Assembly (NCBI GenBank): GCA_963735955.1
Contig: CAVTND010000017.1
Span: 30,649-94,648 of the forward strand
Direction: 5' to 3'
Length of the DNA: 64,000 bases
Source: CAVTND01 sp963735955
GTDB lineage: Bacteria; Pseudomonadota; Gammaproteobacteria; Burkholderiales; Burkholderiaceae_F
Shown here: piece by piece, positions 1 to 8,980 of the stretch
How the letters are laid out: every line of letters begins with the position of its first letter
How positions within the stretch are numbered: the stretch's first letter is position 1
Program-made: the position numbers and the translations under genes
The notes under the pieces: model-generated
What the model saw: only the letters and a program-made list of their open reading frames with translations
What the model was told of the DNA's origin: nothing
The model's database searches: none

Positions 1-273
1 CCGCATGAGGACGAACCTCTCAACCAACTCTGCAACGAAGTAGCGCAGCAGTTATCGGCCGCGCTGTCGCTCCCCCAGCCGATCGCGGCGCGCGCCATCG
101 TCGAGCGACGAGCAACTTTGGCCGCAACGCCTGGCCTCAAGCGCCCCGCCAATACGACCCCGCTGCGCGGCCTGGCCTTCGCCGGCGACTGGACTGATTC
201 GGACTATCCATCGACACTCGAGACGGCAGTGCGCTCAGGTCAGGCCGCGGCGCGCGCGCTGCTTGAAACCTAG
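1..273 (+). CDS. hpnE: Hydroxysqualene dehydroxylase-like amine oxidase, 3' end only
   Basis: The gene enters from the left edge; 90 codons are present before the TAG. The C-terminal pattern GLAFAGDWTDSDYPSTLE followed by AVRSGQAAARAL is the FAD-binding tail of the flavin amine oxidase family. The short form with GDWT and YPSTLEtAVRSG is typical of HpnE, which oxidises/dehydroxylates hydroxysqualene to squalene in hopanoid precursor synthesis. The N-terminal dinucleotide-binding motif lies outside the window, so a phytoene desaturase-like relative cannot be excluded. It is convergent with radA (18 bases between the stops). Confidence 0.72.
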   Translation, partial: PHEDEPLNQLCNEVAQQLSAALSLPQPIAARAIVERRATLAATPGLKRPANTTPLRGLAFAGDWTDSDYPSTLETAVRSGQAAARALLET

Positions 274-291
274 GTCGTCGCTTGTCTGCTA

Positions 292-1664
292 CTAAGCACG
301 AAGGAAATCCAGCGCCTTTTCGAGCCGATCGACCGAAATTACTTCGAGCCCCTCGATCGACTGCTTCGGCGCATTGGCCTTCGGGATGATTGCCTTCGAG
401 AATCCGAGCTTGGCCGCTTCGCGCAATCGTTCCTGTCCGCGCGGCGCGGGTCGGACTTCGCCCGCGAGACCGACTTCTCCAAATGCGACCAGACCACGCG
501 GCAGCGACTTGTTGCGCATCGATGAGACGATCGCCAGCAAAACCGCGAGATCGGCCGCGGGCTCGCCGATGCGTACGCCACCGACTGCGTTGATGAAAAC
601 GTCCTGATCGAAGGCTGCGATGCCCGCGTGCCGGTGCAGCACCGCGAGCAGCATCGCAAGGCGCTGCTGATCAAGGCCGACCGACAGCCGCCGCGGATTT
701 GGCACATGCGCGGTGTCGACCAGCGCCTGGATCTCGACCAGCAATGGTCGCGTGCCTTCCTGGGTAACCAGTACGCACGAACCCGGCACTTCACCGCCGT
801 GACCATCGGTCCCGTGCTGCGACAGGAACAGCGCCGATGGATTGGACACGCCCTTCAGGCCGCGATCGGTCATCGCAAATACGCCCAGCTCGTTGACGGC
901 GCCAAAGCGGTTCTTGACCGCCCGCACCAACCGGAACCGAGGAGTGCGGGTCGCCCTCGAAGTACAGGACCGTGTCGACCATGTGCTCGAGCACACGCGG
1001 TCCAGCCAGTGATCCGTCCTTGGTCACATGGCCGACCATGATCAGGATGAAGCCAAGCTGCTTGGCCAGACGCGTTAGATGCGCGGCGCATTCGCGCACC
1101 TGCGCCACCGAGCCGGGCGCCGACTGCATCTCGCCCGTATAGACAGTCTGGATCGAGTCGACCACCACCACCGCCGGTGCCTCTTCGCGCACCGTGGTGA
1201 CGATCCGCTCCAGCGAGATTTCCGACAGCAGCAGCACTGCCTTCGCGTCCACTCCGAGGCGGCGCGCCCGCAGCGCAATCTGCGCCGCTGACTCCTCGCC
1301 GCTGATGTAGAGCACACGGGTGCTGGTCGAGATCGCGGCCAGCGATTGCAGCAGCAGGGTCGACTTGCCGATGCCGGGATCGCCGCCGATCAGCACCACG
1401 CCACCGGCGACCATGCCGCCACCGAGCACGCGGTCGAATTCCTCGATGCCGCTCGACATACGCGGCATGTTCACGGGCCTGCACTGCGCCCAGCGACTGC
1501 ACCGGTGCGCCCGCTGCCAGGGCAGCGTAGCGGTGATCCGTCGCCGCCTCGACACGGCTCTCGGTCAGCGTGTTCCAGGCGTTGCAGTGCGGACACTGGC
1601 CCTGCCACTTCGGGCTGGCGCCACCGCATTCAGAGCAGACGTACTGGGTTTTCGCCTTGGCCAT
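292..1664 (-). CDS. radA: DNA repair protein RadA, two frameshifts
   Basis: RadA is a RecA-like branch-migration ATPase in recombination repair. The N-terminus has the four-cysteine zinc finger (CSECGG...CPHC), then Walker A GGDPGIGKST, the RadA signature KNRFG and a Lon-protease-like C-terminal domain. These parts lie in three reading frames. The start is ATG 1664 (MAKAKTQYVC). One extra base is inferred near 1474-1477 (before VNMPRMSSG) and another near 939-942 (between FEGDPHSS and FRLVRAVKNRFG). The 1373-nt span minus two bases is 457 codons, the usual family length, so an intact gene with sequence errors is more likely than a pseudogene. It lies just downstream of alr on the same strand. 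Confidence 0.85.
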
Positions 1665-1666
1665 GC

Positions 1667-2755
1667 TCAGGCGACGTCCGACACCGGAACGCGCGCGGCC
1701 AGCGCGCACATCAGTTCATAGCCGACCGTGCCGGCGTGGTGCGCCACTTCATCGATCGGAATTTCCGTTCCCCATAGCTCGACCGAGCTGCCGACCACGG
1801 CCTGCGGCACACTGCTGAGATCGACCGTCAGCATGTCCATCGACACGCGACCTGCGAGCGGCACTCTTACTCCGTCGACGAAAACCGGCGTGCCGTCGGG
1901 CGCGTGACGCGGGTAACCGTCGGCATAGCCACAGGCAACCACGCCGATGCGCATCGTGCGTAGCGCACGAAAACGGGCGCCGTAGCCAACCGCGTCGCCG
2001 GCCGCGATTTCCTGCACTGCAATCAGTTCGCTGCTCAGGCGCATTGCCGGGCGCAATCCAAGTGCAGCCGCAGTGTGCGTGTCGTCGGCCATCGCGCCGT
2101 ACAGTGCGATTCCGGGTCGGACCCAGTGATCGCCGACGGAAGGGTGCAGGAACAGCGCCGCCGAATTGCTCGCGGAGCGCGGCTCCTTCCGGGCAGCACA
2201 GGCGGCATTGAATCTCTCCCATTGCTCGCGCATTGCCACTGGCCCGTCTACTTCCCGTGCACGATCCGCATTCGCAAAATGCATCATCAGACCTTCAATG
2301 CGAACCGTGGGCATCGCGGCCAGGCGCCGGCAGGCTTGCCCGAACTCCTTGCCCGCAAATCCGAGACGGTTCATTCCGGTGTTCATTTTCAGGTGTACTC
2401 GCACGCGCGCGTCTCCCGATGCGGCTGCCAGCCAGTCAAGTTGTTGCTCGGAGTGGACAACGACGGACAGGTCCAGCGCGCGAACTGCGTCAAGATCCCG
2501 ATGTTCAAACAATCCTTCGAGCAGCAGGATCGGCTTGCTCCAGCCAACTGCGCGCGCGCGCTCGGCTTCCCTGAGGTCGAGCAGTGCGAGTCCTTCGGCC
2601 GATTCGAATGCGCGCACTGCGCGCTCAAGGCCGTGGCCATAGGCATTGGCCTTGACGACGGCCCAGATCGATCGCCCCGCGGCGCGGACCTTTGCCGCCG
2701 CCAGGTTGTGCCGCAGTGCGGCGAGATCAATGGTGGCGTGTATGGGTCGGGGCAT
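1667..2755 (-). CDS. alr: Alanine racemase
   Basis: This PLP enzyme interconverts L- and D-alanine for peptidoglycan. It has 362 residues, normal for the family. The PLP lysine is K35 in VVKANAYGHG, and the C-terminal domain carries the RVSMDML segment after a conserved GYADGYPR stretch. It starts with MPRPIHATID at an ATG and ends two bases before the radA start, so the two are probably co-transcribed. The divergent neighbour is lplT, about 210 bases away. Intact in one frame. Confidence 0.95.
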   Translation of the reverse strand: MPRPIHATIDLAALRHNLAAAKVRAAGRSIWAVVKANAYGHGLERAVRAFESAEGLALLDLREAERARAVGWSKPILLLEGLFEHRDLDAVRALDLSVVVHSEQQLDWLAAASGDARVRVHLKMNTGMNRLGFAGKEFGQACRRLAAMPTVRIEGLMMHFANADRAREVDGPVAMREQWERFNAACAARKEPRSASNSAALFLHPSVGDHWVRPGIALYGAMADDTHTAAALGLRPAMRLSSELIAVQEIAAGDAVGYGARFRALRTMRIGVVACGYADGYPRHAPDGTPVFVDGVRVPLAGRVSMDMLTVDLSSVPQAVVGSSVELWGTEIPIDEVAHHAGTVGYELMCALAARVPVSDVA

Positions 2756-2853
2756 TAGAGTGATTGTCTTGCAACATGCCGGGGTCAGCTGCGTAGGATA
2801 GCGACCGCTCGGCGCTTCAACGTGCTCCGGCGTGTTTTTGGCGCGGGGCAGCG

Positions 2854-2862
2854 TGTTATAAG
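2854..2862 (+). promoter_or_regulatory. Possible extended -10 element upstream of lplT
   Basis: In the alr-lplT divergent spacer the plus strand reads TG-T-TATAAG, an extended -10 shape about 105 bases before the lplT start. No good -35 box lies 17 bases upstream, so this is a weak inference. The rest of the spacer shows nothing else I can support. Confidence 0.25.
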
Positions 2863-2967
2863 TCGGCGCCTCCGCAGCACAAGCTCGGCGCCGATGAACA
2901 TGGACCGAGGCATTGCACGAGCCACGTTTTGGCGACCTTGATGGGACTGCGCGAATCGCGAAATTCG

Positions 2968-4284
2968 ATGAAACGCGGCTTCTACACGATCATGGCCGCG
3001 CAGTTCTGCTCGTCCCTGGCTGACAATGCTCTGCTGATCGCCGCCATCGCCCTGCTGCGCGACATGTCCGCACCGGCCTGGATGACGCCGATGCTGAAAC
3101 TCTTTTTCGTCATCTCGTACGTGTTGCTGGCGGCGTTCGTTGGTGCCTTTGCCGACTCCTTTCCCAAGGGACGGGTGATGCTGATCACCAACGGCATCAA
3201 GGTCCTGGGCTGCGTCACGATGTTTCTCGGCGTGCACCCGCTCTTTGCATACGCCATCGTCGGCTTCGGTGCAGCCGCCTATTCGCCGGCCAAGTACGGC
3301 ATCGTGACCGAACTGCTGCCGGCCGACATGCTGGTGGTTGCCAACGGCTGGATTGAAGGGCTGACGGTAACTTCGATCATCCTCGGGTTTCTGCTCGGCG
3401 GCATCCTGATCAGCCCGAACGTGTCGGCCTGGCTGCTCGTGGTCGACGTCCCGATGATCGACATCGAGGTCGCCCACGCAGCCGAAGCTGCCATCGCGGT
3501 GATCGCCGGCATCTACGTGCTGGCAGCGCTGATCAATCTGGTGATTCCCGACACCGGTGCACGCTATGCCAAGCAACATGTGCATCCGTGGAAGCTGCTG
3601 GTCGGCTTCGGCCACTGCTGCAGCGTGCTGTGGCGCGACAAGCTGGGGCAGATCTCGCTGGCAGTGACGACGCTGTTCTGGGGTGCCGGCGCCACCCTGC
3701 AATTCATCGTGCTCAAGTGGGCGGAGCAGGTGCTCGGCCTGGACCTGAGCCGTGCCGCCATCCTGCAAGCCATCGTGGCGGTCGGTATCGCGATCGGCGC
3801 CATCTACGCTGCGTCGCGGGTGTCGCTGAAGCGTTCGCTGTCGGTGCTGCCGGTCGGAGTGACGATGGGACTCATCGTTGCGTGCGCGGCTTTCTTCCGC
3901 CCCGAACTGGTGCCGGCCGGCGGATTCCGTCTGGTCGGGTTCGAGCTCAGCTACTCATTGATCGTTTCCAGCTTGATCCTGATGCTGATCGGTGGCCTGG
4001 CCGGCTACTTCGTGGTGCCGATGAACGCGCTGCTTCAGCATCGGGGCCACGTGCTGCTGTCGGCCGGTCACTCGATTGCAGTGCAGAACTTCAACGAAAA
4101 CCTCAGCATTCTCGTGATGCTCGGTGTCTACGCCCTGCTGATCTGGCTGAATTTGTCGATCCAGGTCGTGATGTTGCTGTTCGGCGCATTCGTGGCAGTT
4201 TCGATGGTGGTGGTGATGTTGAGGCACCGCTACAACCAGCGCCAGTTCGACTCCGTGGCCTTGATCGGCGATTCGCCACCCTAG
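2968..4284 (+). CDS. lplT: Lysophospholipid transporter LplT (MFS)
   Basis: LplT flips lysophospholipids across the inner membrane for re-acylation. The protein is hydrophobic throughout, with about 12 membrane segments, and contains the LplT-type stretches AAQFCSSLADNALL, GAFADSFPKGRVM and GAAAYSPAKYGI, plus a late FVVPMNALLQ segment. Two upstream in-frame starts exist (TTG 2929, ATG 2941). I chose ATG 2968 (MKRGFYTIMAAQF) because homologues begin at this point, but no clear ribosome site decides it. E. coli pairs lplT with the acyltransferase aas. Here no aas is adjacent and the neighbours are alr and radA, an arrangement I associate with betaproteobacteria. Confidence 0.88.
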   Translation: MKRGFYTIMAAQFCSSLADNALLIAAIALLRDMSAPAWMTPMLKLFFVISYVLLAAFVGAFADSFPKGRVMLITNGIKVLGCVTMFLGVHPLFAYAIVGFGAAAYSPAKYGIVTELLPADMLVVANGWIEGLTVTSIILGFLLGGILISPNVSAWLLVVDVPMIDIEVAHAAEAAIAVIAGIYVLAALINLVIPDTGARYAKQHVHPWKLLVGFGHCCSVLWRDKLGQISLAVTTLFWGAGATLQFIVLKWAEQVLGLDLSRAAILQAIVAVGIAIGAIYAASRVSLKRSLSVLPVGVTMGLIVACAAFFRPELVPAGGFRLVGFELSYSLIVSSLILMLIGGLAGYFVVPMNALLQHRGHVLLSAGHSIAVQNFNENLSILVMLGVYALLIWLNLSIQVVMLLFGAFVAVSMVVVMLRHRYNQRQFDSVALIGDSPP

Positions 4285-4301
4285 GCGCGGTCTAACACTG
4301 C

Positions 4302-5033
4302 TCAGCCCAGGCTGCGCCGTCCGGTCCAGACATCGCGCGCGAGGCACAGGTCGGCCCAGGATTTCGCCTTGTCGGCGAGATTGCGCAACAAGTACGCCGG
4401 GTGGTAAGTGACGACGACCGGGATTCGCCGTCTGCCAACCTCGATCGCATGCACACGTCCACGCAGACTCGCAATCGTGGCGTCGGTCTGCAGCAGGGAC
4501 TGTGCCGCGAAACGGCCCATGACCAGCACCAGCTTCGGATTGACCAGCTCAAGCTGTCTTTTCAGCAGCGGATCACAGGCAGCGACTTCAGACGGCTCCG
4601 GATTGCGGTTGCCCGGCGGCCGACACTTCAGAACATTGGCGATATAGACCGACTGCGGCGTCGTTCCGCCACGGCTGAGCCCGATGCTCGCCAGCATGTT
4701 ATCGAGCAGCTTGCCAGCCTGTCCGACGAAGGGCTCGCCGCGCGCGTCTTCCTCGACACCGGGCGCCTCGCCAATCAGCATCCATTCAGCGGCGCGATGG
4801 CCGACACCAAACACGGCCTGGGTGCGCCGGTGGCCGAGCCCGCAGGCGCGGCAGGCTGCGGCACACTGCTCCAGTTCGTCCCAGTCCATCGCGGCGATTC
4901 GTTCGGCCCGCGGGCGCTCATCGGTCGCGGCAACGACGCCGGCCGAAGGCGATGCTTCGACCACGCGCTGGGTCCAGATCGGGCCGAGTCCCATTGCCTG
5001 CCAGAGTCGTTCACGCCGCACATCGAGCGTCAT
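4302..5033 (-). CDS. udg: Uracil-DNA glycosylase, family 4 (Fe-S type)
   Basis: This enzyme excises uracil from DNA. The 243-residue protein has the family-4 motif GEAPGVEEDARGEPFVG and the later histidine segment VVTYHPAYLLRN. Cysteines of the iron-sulfur cluster type (CRACGLG near the N-terminus, with further Cys in NVLKCRPP and VAACDPL) are present. An N-terminal extension of about 60 residues precedes the domain. The start ATG overlaps the rimI stop (ATGA, 5030-5033), indicating translational coupling in a tsaB-rimI-udg operon. Confidence 0.88.
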   Translation of the reverse strand: MTLDVRRERLWQAMGLGPIWTQRVVEASPSAGVVAATDERPRAERIAAMDWDELEQCAAACRACGLGHRRTQAVFGVGHRAAEWMLIGEAPGVEEDARGEPFVGQAGKLLDNMLASIGLSRGGTTPQSVYIANVLKCRPPGNRNPEPSEVAACDPLLKRQLELVNPKLVLVMGRFAAQSLLQTDATIASLRGRVHAIEVGRRRIPVVVTYHPAYLLRNLADKAKSWADLCLARDVWTGRRSLG

Positions 5034-5503
5034 AGCGCCACTCGCATCACGATCGCGTCCTCGCGCCCGCCCTTTGCCGGGTAATAGCCTCGACGTACGC
5101 CGATCTGCTCGAAGCCGTACCGTCGATACAGCCTGACCGCCGATGCATTGCTGGGCCGCACCTCGAGCAGCATGGTGCGCGCGCCATGGCTACGTGCGGT
5201 CTCCGCCATCCACTCCAGTGTTTGCCAGCCGAGCCCGCGCCGTTGCGCGGCAAGGGCCACGGTCAAGTTCAGCAGGTGCGCTTCATCGAGTGCCAGCATC
5301 ATGATTGAATAGGCAAGCAGAGACCTCTCAATCGCGCGCAATACCCAGCCGCTGTAGCCGGCCAGCAGCGCATCGGTAAAGTTGCCCCGCGTCCACGGAT
5401 ACGGATACAGGCGGGTTTCAGCCGCCATGACCTCATCGAGATCGGCCGACGTGAACGGCATATACCCTGCCCCCTCCTCGATCGGCCTGGGCAATGCACT
5501 CAC
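5030..5503 (-). CDS. rimI: Ribosomal protein S18 alanine N-acetyltransferase RimI
   Basis: This GNAT-fold acetyltransferase has 157 residues from GTG 5503. That start is preceded by AGGAG six bases upstream, which favours it over the longer open frame reaching back into tsaB. The acetyl-CoA loop appears as LAAQRRGLGWQTLEWM, followed by the GNAT strand EVRPSNASAVRLYRRYGFEQIG, given here as family motifs V-R-P-S-N and Y-R-x-x-G-F. It lies between tsaB and udg on the same strand. RimI in other proteobacteria acetylates the N-terminus of ribosomal protein S18. Confidence 0.9.
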   Translation of the reverse strand: MSALPRPIEEGAGYMPFTSADLDEVMAAETRLYPYPWTRGNFTDALLAGYSGWVLRAIERSLLAYSIMMLALDEAHLLNLTVALAAQRRGLGWQTLEWMAETARSHGARTMLLEVRPSNASAVRLYRRYGFEQIGVRRGYYPAKGGREDAIVMRVAL

Positions 5504-5543
5504 GCTGCGCTCCTGGCGTCGTCTTTCGTTCCGGCGGCCGAGA

Positions 5544-6251
5544 TCACGTGCTTGCCACCTTCGCGTGGCGCTCGGCAATTGTCAGCGCCACCTGGTCGCG
5601 CACATACAGCGGTGTTGCTTCGTGCGGTGCCACAGTGCGGCCGAGCCGAGCGTCAATCCTTGCCAACCGTGCGATCTCGGCGGCACCAGCACGCAGTTGC
5701 GGCAACAGACGTGCGCTTACTCCATCCTGCCAGAACTCAGGAAACGCGGTCAGTGCGTTGCCGACAACAATGCTGGCGCCAAGCTCCGCAACCAGTGCTG
5801 GCAGGTCGGCAGGAGCCACCAGCGCAGCGGCGCGCAGTTCGGCAACTTCGGCACTGCGTTTGTAGGCCGCGCAATAGGACTCGTTCATGCGAGCGTCAAT
5901 CGCCGCCAATACGACCTCACCTCGGGATTCCACGGCCAGTGCACGCGCGGCGAGCGCGCGCAGATTACCGATGGCGACAACGCGCTTGGCCACGCCCCAG
6001 GCCAGTCCCTGTGCGACCCCGCAGGCGATGCGCAGGCCGGTAAACGACCCCGGGCCGGCACCAAAGGCAATCAGATCGACTTCGCGCAGATCAAGGCCTG
6101 CCTCGCCCAGCACTTCGTCGACCATCGGCAGGATGCGCTCCGAGTGGCCCTGACCCAGATGCTCAGTTTTCTCAATGCACCTGGAGTCGAGCAGTGCCAC
6201 CGAGCAGTACTCGGTGGCGGTGTCGAAGGCGAGGACAATGGGTTCGGTCAC
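5544..6251 (-). CDS. tsaB: tRNA t6A biosynthesis protein TsaB
   Basis: TsaB is the ASKHA-fold partner of TsaD in making threonylcarbamoyladenosine (t6A) at position 37 of ANN-decoding tRNAs. From GTG 6251 (VTEPIVLAFDTATEYCSVAL) the protein has 235 residues, the usual size. Longer in-frame extension upstream is low-complexity and unlike the family. The core motif GAGPGSFTGLRIA and the following GVAQGLAWG segment are clear. It is the first gene of tsaB-rimI-udg; no strong ribosome site is visible before the GTG. Confidence 0.92.
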   Translation of the reverse strand: MTEPIVLAFDTATEYCSVALLDSRCIEKTEHLGQGHSERILPMVDEVLGEAGLDLREVDLIAFGAGPGSFTGLRIACGVAQGLAWGVAKRVVAIGNLRALAARALAVESRGEVVLAAIDARMNESYCAAYKRSAEVAELRAAALVAPADLPALVAELGASIVVGNALTAFPEFWQDGVSARLLPQLRAGAAEIARLARIDARLGRTVAPHEATPLYVRDQVALTIAERHAKVAST

Positions 6252-6345
6252 GCGGCGGCCACACAGTCCGCGGCTAGATGGCCGGCGGCGCCGCGATTCT
6301 AAGTCAGGGGGCTTCGCGCCGACTGCGACGGCTTCTCCGCGCGAC

Positions 6346-7476
6346 TCAAACGTGCAGAAATGGCAGGGGCGCGTAGGGCCGCTGCAACACCGCCTCGGCT
6401 GGTATCTGCCACCAGTCTTGCAGCACAGTTGAATAGACGCTGCGGAAGTCGACGGTGTGACGAAGATTTCCCACTGCGTCGAGCGCCGACAGCGACGGCG
6501 CTTCGCCATACACCCCGCCTCGAACGCTCGGACCGAACGCCAGCATGACGCTGGCTGTCCCGTGATCCGTTCCGCCGCTCTGGTTCTCGCGCGGACGTCG
6601 CCCGAACTCCGAATAGGTCAGCACCAGGGTTCGATCCCAATGCCCCTGTTCGACCAGCGCCGAGCGCAGGCTCGCGACGGCTTCAGCCACCTGACGCAGC
6701 AGCGCCGCCTGCACCGGCGCCTGATTCTGATGGGTATCGAATCCCGACAAGGTCAGGCGGATCACCGGCACTTTGCCGGTGGAAGCGATCGCGGCCGCGT
6801 TCTGGACCGAAGCACCGAACGCCCCGCGCGGGAACTCGGTACGAAAACTGATCTCCGGCCGGATTTCGGCAGCGGCACGCACGACATCGTTCTCGACGCG
6901 CAGCAGGTGCGCGAGCGCGCCCTTGGCCGGCGTCTGGTCCGCTGAAGCAAGCCGTGCCTGCCGCACGAAACGCGCCGGGTCGCTCATTGCAACTGCGCGT
7001 GCGCCACCGCCCAGCGGGCCGAGATCCGCCGCGCCGATCACCACTCCATCAGCGCTCATGGCCCCAAATGCGGCGCGGCCGCTCAGGGCGCGCGTCAGCC
7101 AACCCTGATGGAGGTACTGCTCACTGTCGGAAGCCGTATCCCAGATCTCGATCGAGCGAAAGTGCGAAAGATTAGGCGATGGGTAGCCAACCCCCTGCAG
7201 GATCGCCATTTCGCCACGTTTCCACAGCGGCTCGAGCGGGACCAATGAAGGATGAAGTGCCGGTGCACCGGACCAGCGCAGCACTGCATCGGGCTTCAAG
7301 GCCAGGCGTGGACGCAGGTCCTGGTAGGTGCCAGAGTCCACCGGCACTACGGTATTTAGCCCATCACAACCGCCGCGCAGTTCGATCAGTACCAGCAGCC
7401 GAGGTGCCGGAACCAGCGCGGCGGTCGGCAGTGCAGCGCCCGCCAATAACGCGCCGCAGAAGTCTCTGCGATTCAT
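6346..7476 (-). CDS. DUF1501 family exported protein
   Basis: This 376-residue protein begins MNRRDFCGALLAGAAL, a twin-arginine (Tat)-type signal with RR followed by a hydrophobic run. The mature part has the DUF1501 pattern LIELRGGCDGLNTVVP, SHFRSIEIWDTA, FDTHQNQ and YSEFGRRPRENQSGGTDHG, which resembles the alkaline phosphatase/sulfatase fold. The biochemical role of the family is not established. It starts 7 bases after the DUF1800 stop, a pairing that recurs widely in proteobacteria, and is the last gene of a three-gene operon. Confidence 0.88.
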   Translation of the reverse strand: MNRRDFCGALLAGAALPTAALVPAPRLLVLIELRGGCDGLNTVVPVDSGTYQDLRPRLALKPDAVLRWSGAPALHPSLVPLEPLWKRGEMAILQGVGYPSPNLSHFRSIEIWDTASDSEQYLHQGWLTRALSGRAAFGAMSADGVVIGAADLGPLGGGARAVAMSDPARFVRQARLASADQTPAKGALAHLLRVENDVVRAAAEIRPEISFRTEFPRGAFGASVQNAAAIASTGKVPVIRLTLSGFDTHQNQAPVQAALLRQVAEAVASLRSALVEQGHWDRTLVLTYSEFGRRPRENQSGGTDHGTASVMLAFGPSVRGGVYGEAPSLSALDAVGNLRHTVDFRSVYSTVLQDWWQIPAEAVLQRPYAPLPFLHV

Positions 7477-7483
7477 GGCCGCC

Positions 7484-8980
7484 TCACTTCAACTGATACA
7501 GGGGGTCGAGCAATGCGCTGCGCAAGACATCGAATCCAAGCGCACTGCTTTCGGTGGTCGCCGGCGTCGATGCCATGGGTGGCACCGCCAGCACGAGTTC
7601 CGCGAGTCGTTCCTGTTCGCTGATGGGCAGCGGTCGCTCGGCGGCGAAACCAACCCCCTTCAGCCAGGCAACCGGATCGATCGTCACGGCGGGCATCTGT
7701 TCGAGTGCGCGCAGACGGCGCCGCAGCGGATTTTCGTTGCCGGTCGAAGCCATCATCGCCTCATCCAGGACCGGCGCGCCTCCGAGCGCGCGCTCGATGA
7801 ATTGCTTGCGTGCCAATAAAGTCTGCGTATTGATCCAGGCTTCGCCACCAGGCCAGCCGCGCACGTTCGGCGCGGAAAACAGGTTTTGACCCATGCCGGC
7901 GACGACCACGGCCGCTGCAGCCGGCACTGCAATCGATCCTCCCGATTGACGCACCAGACCGATCATCACCTCGACCGGAGCCTTGATCATCGCCGTGTCG
8001 TCGCGATGCTCAATCACTTCCGGCTGCAGCAGAAGCGCGCGAACCACCCGATCGATTCGCCAACCGCCTGAGCGAAACTGTGCTGCGATCGCGATTACTC
8101 GAACCGGATCCGGTTGCTGCGAAACAAACTCCCGCCACAGCTTGGCAACGATGAACTCCGCCGCCGCGGGTTGCACCAGCAGGATGTCGAGTACGGCATC
8201 GCCATCGAAGTCGCCGCTGCGCCCAAACACGGTCTTCACCCCATGATCATGCAGTCCCCGGCGAAACACGAAGCTGCCCTGGTCAGGATCGATGCTCCAG
8301 CCGGTAAAGGCGCGCGCCGCTTCCTTGATGTCGCGCTCGCTGTAGGCGCCTTCGCCCAGTGTGAACAACTCCATCACTTCGCGTGCGAAGTTTTCGTTAG
8401 GAGCCCCCTGCCGGCTGGTGGCCGAATCGAGATAGATCAGCATCGCCGGGTCCTTGGCGATGGCGTGCAGCAGGGTGTCGAATCGGCCGAGCGCATGCTC
8501 ACGCAACAGGACGTTCTGGCGGTACATCAGCTGGGCATAGCGGACCTTCGGCTGCGCCGAGACAAAATGGTTGTGCCAGAACAGGGTCATGCGCTCGGTC
8601 AGCGGCGAAGCGGTCGTCGCCATTTCGCGCAGCCACCAGCCACGCAATTCGAGCCCCATGCGAATCTGTCGGGCGCGCTCGGCCTGGCGCTGTTCCTCGT
8701 TCATCGCGCGGTATGCCCGCGGTGAAACGATCACCTCGTCGATCCAGGTCGGCGGACTTGTCCCGGCTCGGGTCTGTGTATCGGCGAGCAGGCGATCGAC
8801 CGCCATTACATGCGTCAGCCCGGCCACCGAGTTGACCTCGACTTCGTTCGGAGCAAATCCCGCGCGCGTCAGCAGCCTGCGTGCGCGTTCGGGGCCGAGC
8901 GGGCCGTCCAGGCTCCAGGAGGCTGCGCTGCAAACAGCCAGCAACAGGAAGACGGCCATCCGTGTGGTCAGCAGCTTCAC
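7484..8980 (-). CDS. DUF1800 family exported protein
   Basis: A 498-residue protein with an N-terminal signal peptide (MAVFLLLAVCSAASWSL region). DUF1800 marks are LLTRAGFAPNEVEV, the FWHNHFVSA segment, NENFAREVMELFTLGEG and RAFTGWSID, followed by the C-terminal NVRGWPGGEAWIN. The function is unknown; the family is found with DUF1501, as here. The start codon overlaps the stop of the upstream repeat protein (8977-8980), so the two are likely translationally coupled. Intact in one frame. Confidence 0.9.
   Translation of the reverse strand: MKLLTTRMAVFLLLAVCSAASWSLDGPLGPERARRLLTRAGFAPNEVEVNSVAGLTHVMAVDRLLADTQTRAGTSPPTWIDEVIVSPRAYRAMNEEQRQAERARQIRMGLELRGWWLREMATTASPLTERMTLFWHNHFVSAQPKVRYAQLMYRQNVLLREHALGRFDTLLHAIAKDPAMLIYLDSATSRQGAPNENFAREVMELFTLGEGAYSERDIKEAARAFTGWSIDPDQGSFVFRRGLHDHGVKTVFGRSGDFDGDAVLDILLVQPAAAEFIVAKLWREFVSQQPDPVRVIAIAAQFRSGGWRIDRVVRALLLQPEVIEHRDDTAMIKAPVEVMIGLVRQSGGSIAVPAAAAVVVAGMGQNLFSAPNVRGWPGGEAWINTQTLLARKQFIERALGGAPVLDEAMMASTGNENPLRRRLRALEQMPAVTIDPVAWLKGVGFAAERPLPISEQERLAELVLAVPPMASTPATTESSALGFDVLRSALLDPLYQLK

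Noticed and set aside
292..1664. radA as a true pseudogene
   Set aside because: All motifs are kept and the corrected length is normal; similar one-base faults occur in essential genes nearby.
2785..3768. 327-codon minus-strand open frame opposite lplT
   Set aside because: His/Gln/Asp-rich antisense translation of a membrane protein gene; no family match.
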